From an uncultured Clostridia bacterium (GTDB lineage: Bacteria; Bacillota; Clostridia; Christensenellales; Aristaeellaceae), in assembly GCA_934636105.1 (NCBI GenBank), contig CAKTZR010000003.1, positions 124,001-188,000 on the forward strand: a DNA stretch of 64,000 bases. Direction: 5' to 3'. Both the position numbers and the translations under genes were made by a program. Positions 62,026 through 64,000 of this stretch are shown one piece after another. Numbering within the stretch: the stretch's first letter is position 1; each line of letters begins with the position of its first letter. Under the pieces are notes generated by a model. It had not been told where the DNA came from. It ran no database searches and saw nothing but the letters and a program-made list of their open reading frames with translations.

Positions 62026-62057
62026 ATACTTAATAATCATATCGCCTATAAATACTT
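62024..62057. promoter_or_regulatory. Candidate LysR-type binding region
   Basis: AAATACTT occurs at 62024-62031 and again at 62050-62057, 26 bp apart, overlapping and upstream of the -35 box of the hydratase promoter, where LysR-type activators usually bind. Confidence 0.45.
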
Positions 62058-62090
62058 TCTATAATTAAGTGTCAAATCCCATCGTCCCTC

Positions 62091-63035
62091 TTACGGCGCG
62101 TCCTTCGACAGATGCGCCTTGAAACTTGCCAGAAACGCGTCCGCCGCGCGGGAAAGATACGCCTCCCGCAGGCGCACCACGCTTAAAGCCCACCATGCGC
62201 GGTATTTCGACGGAATCATGTAGTACGCGGGCTGATAGCCTTCGCCGCCGAGCAGGCCGACATAGCGGCTGGGCAGCAGCATGCAGCCCATGCCCTCGCT
62301 CGTCAGGCGGCGCAGCAGCTCGTAATTGCGGCTGGTGAGCAGAATGTTTGGCTTTACGCCCGCTTCGGCCAGCACGCGGTCGGTGATCTGCCGAATGCGC
62401 TGACCGGGGGAAACCATCAAAAACGGCTCGTCGCCCAAAAGTGCCGGGTCAAGCTCGGGATAGGGCGTGTCCGGCCGCTGCACGGCCAGCGACGCCAGGC
62501 GCGCGTCATGCGGCGCGGCAATCAGAAACGGATCGCGCGTCAGAGACTCAAAATCCAGCGTCGGGTTGCCCGTCAGGCCGTCGTCCGGCCCGGTGTGCAG
62601 AATGGCGAAATCCAGCTTGCCGCTGAGCAGGCTGCGCTCGACCTGGTCGGTCGTCTCTTCGCAGATGCGAACCTCGATGCCGGGATGCTCCCTGTGGAAC
62701 GCGGGCAGCATGCGCGGCAGATGCGCCGTCGCCAGATAGTTGGTGATGCCCACGGTCACGCGGCCCTGCGCCAGCGCGCGCTCCTCGTTGATTTCGGATT
62801 CGAACGCCGCGTAAACGCGAAGCACCTCGCAGGCCATGCGGTAATATTTTTCGCCCGCATAGGTCAGCACCAGCCCGCCGGAGGTACGCGTGAACAGCCG
62901 CGCGCCAAGCTGCTGTTCGATGCTCGTGACGCAATGACTCAGCGACGGCTGGGTGACGAACAGCTTCTGCGCGGCGCGGGTCATGCTTTTTTCATCCGCA
63001 ATGGTTTTGATGTAGAGCAGTTCTCGTGTGGTCAT
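62091..63035 (-). CDS. LysR-family transcriptional regulator
   Basis: A 314-residue LysR regulator. The N-terminal winged helix is canonical: 'LLYIKTIADEKSMTRAAQKLFVTQPSLSHCVTSIEQQLGARLFTRTSGGLVLT'. The rest is the periplasmic-binding-like effector domain. Its gene lies directly upstream of, and in the same direction as, the hydratase gene rather than divergent from it, which is less usual for LysR. ATG follows GGGAAG by 8 bases. The effector is unknown; by context it may be the acid acted on by the hydratase. Confidence 0.93.
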   Translation of the reverse strand: MTTRELLYIKTIADEKSMTRAAQKLFVTQPSLSHCVTSIEQQLGARLFTRTSGGLVLTYAGEKYYRMACEVLRVYAAFESEINEERALAQGRVTVGITNYLATAHLPRMLPAFHREHPGIEVRICEETTDQVERSLLSGKLDFAILHTGPDDGLTGNPTLDFESLTRDPFLIAAPHDARLASLAVQRPDTPYPELDPALLGDEPFLMVSPGQRIRQITDRVLAEAGVKPNILLTSRNYELLRRLTSEGMGCMLLPSRYVGLLGGEGYQPAYYMIPSKYRAWWALSVVRLREAYLSRAADAFLASFKAHLSKDAP

Positions 63036-63069
63036 GCGTTCACTTCCCTAACATGTGATGAAAAGACGC

Positions 63070-63726
63070 TTATTTTTTGCCGACGCGCTTTGCAGGCGCA
63101 CGTTTTGCGGCGGGTTTCGGCGCGCCGAGTCTGCGGCGCAGCACGTCTTCCCGCGCGACGGAATAGCCGAAAAAGCCATCCGGGCGCGGCTTGAGCGGAA
63201 AATATTCGCCGTGGGCATAGCTCACCAGATTGGCGCGGCCCATGTGCAGACTGCCGTCCGCATCGAAAAGCGCGTCCTTGACATAGACCTGCTCGATGGC
63301 GCAGAGGAACAGATCGTGCGAGCCAAGCGGGATCTGCTGCTTCACCCGGCAGCAGAGGAACGCCGGGGCCTCGTCCAGCGCGGGCGCGGGAAAGCCCTCG
63401 AGCTCGCGGGCATGCAGGTGCATTTCCTTGAATTTATCCACATCGCGACCGCTTTTCACGCCGCAGAAATCCGCCGCGCGGCAGAGCGGCTGATCGATCA
63501 GATTCAGGCAGAACGCGCCGGACTGCACGATCTGCGTATAGGAGTGGCGCGAGGGGCGGATGGAGACGCTGAGCATCGGCGGATTGCTGTTAATCACGCC
63601 GGCCCACGCGACGGTAATCAGGTTGTTTTGGTCAAAGCCCGGCTCAAGGCCCCGGCAGGAGAGCATCACCGCCGGAATGGGCGCAAGAAAGGTTGTCGCG
63701 CCGATGGCGCGGAAATCGTTTGCCAT
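63070..63726 (-). CDS. Flavin reductase family protein (FMN-binding)
   Basis: A 218-residue flavin reductase-like protein of the DIM6/NTAB type. 'PIPAVMLSCRG', 'NLITVAWAGVINSNPPMLSVSIRPSRHSYTQI' and 'GAFCLNLIDQPLCRAADFCGVKSGRDVDKF' are the FMN-binding split-barrel blocks. Such proteins reduce FMN for partner oxygenases or act as oxidoreductases; no partner is nearby. A Lys/Ala/Pro-rich C-terminus ('PAAKRAPAKRVGKK') looks like a flexible, nucleic-acid- or surface-binding tail and is odd for the family. ATG 63726 follows AAGGAGG. It precedes lysR by 34 bases. Confidence 0.85.
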   Translation of the reverse strand: MANDFRAIGATTFLAPIPAVMLSCRGLEPGFDQNNLITVAWAGVINSNPPMLSVSIRPSRHSYTQIVQSGAFCLNLIDQPLCRAADFCGVKSGRDVDKFKEMHLHARELEGFPAPALDEAPAFLCCRVKQQIPLGSHDLFLCAIEQVYVKDALFDADGSLHMGRANLVSYAHGEYFPLKPRPDGFFGYSVAREDVLRRRLGAPKPAAKRAPAKRVGKK

Positions 63727-63787
63727 ATTTTTCCTCCTTGGAAAGATGTGGAAGGGATGCGGCGCAGAAAGCCGTCCCGTTTCCTTC

Positions 63788-63816
63788 ATGATACATGGGA
63801 AGAAGCGTAAAATCAA
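63788..63816 (-). promoter_or_regulatory. Sigma-A promoter of flavin reductase-lysR
   Basis: Minus-strand TTGATT (63816-63811) and TATCAT (63793-63788), 17-bp spacer. Confidence 0.68.
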
Positions 63817-63895
63817 TAAAAAATTTCCTGAAACCGGGAAGAAACGACGGCGTTTATTCGTCCTGTATGCAAAGGCCGCATGAGGGCGTCGTCGG

Positions 63896-63924
63896 TTGCA
63901 TAATCTCGTGAAACGTGATAAGAT
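63896..63924 (+). promoter_or_regulatory. Sigma-A promoter of the gene leaving the window
   Basis: TTGCAT (63896-63901), 17-bp spacer, TAAGAT (63919-63924). Confidence 0.65.
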
Positions 63925-63970
63925 GATGCCGTAGATTCGAAGGGATTTTTTCATCATGGAGGGAATCAGG

Positions 63971-64000
63971 ATGGATCGCAATACAATGAAACGGAAATTG
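63971..64000 (+). CDS. Start of an unidentified gene, cut by window end
   Basis: ATG 63971 follows GGAGGGAATCAGG and a sigma-A promoter. Only ten codons are present, 'MDRNTMKRKL', too few to assign a family. Confidence 0.55.
   Translation, partial: MDRNTMKRKL

Overview
The window looks like chromosomal DNA of a GC-rich, anaerobic, low-oxygen-adapted member of the Firmicutes (Clostridia, probably a gut lineage). The reasons are Gram-positive ribosome-binding sites (AGGAGG), near-consensus sigma-A promoters with 17-bp spacers, an AddB-type recombination nuclease, a CggR-controlled glycolytic operon, DUF4860 and DUF3842 proteins, Fe-S serine dehydratase subunits, and Spo0J/ParB-type parS sites. 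I see no rRNA, tRNA, CRISPR array, IS element or prophage. Species assignment cannot be made from the sequence.

Left part (1-22 kb): the end of a glycosyltransferase and an AlkD-like protein; a KDG kinase; a TetR regulator divergent from a secreted, probably flavinylated fumarate-reductase-like enzyme; glycogen/maltodextrin phosphorylase; an SH3-repeat exported protein; DAHP synthase behind a leader-peptide attenuator; a phosphoesterase; three parS sites in front of addB; the serine dehydratase pair sdaAB-sdaAA; a DEDDh exonuclease; purine phosphorylase with a D-aminopeptidase; a HicB antitoxin with a broken hicA; a HAD phosphatase and a NanA/DapA-type aldolase.

Middle part (22-41 kb): two tandem secreted beta-helix-like paralogues sharing a nearly identical C-terminal domain; RsmF-type rRNA methyltransferase; a thioredoxin-reductase-like flavoprotein overlapping a GH65 maltose phosphorylase; YhcH, DUF3842 and SGNH-like proteins; then a compact operon running transglutaminase - GspF - pilin-like proteins - PilT ATPase - BTAD regulator - small Cys protein, resembling a stripped-down type IV pilus/pseudopilus system.

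Right part (41-64 kb): nicotinamidase; cggR-pgk-tpiA-gpmI (lower glycolysis, without gapA or eno here); an ECF sigma factor with its membrane anti-sigma (ZAS plus DUF4349) and a SIMPL protein; murA; a long operon of GNAT, Cof-type HAD, four polytopic GT-C-like membrane proteins and a U32-like protein; and finally a YbhJ-like aconitase-family hydratase with a LysR regulator and a flavin reductase.

The signals most worth following are the DAHP synthase attenuator (Phe/Tyr-rich leader peptide with mutually exclusive hairpins), the triple parS cluster, the PilT-only pilus-like operon with its BTAD/GGDEF-like regulator, the tandem secreted paralogues, and a two-hairpin dispersed repeat at convergent gene ends, one copy of which supplies the C-terminus of a protein. 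All functional names rest on motif reading by eye; no database search was possible.
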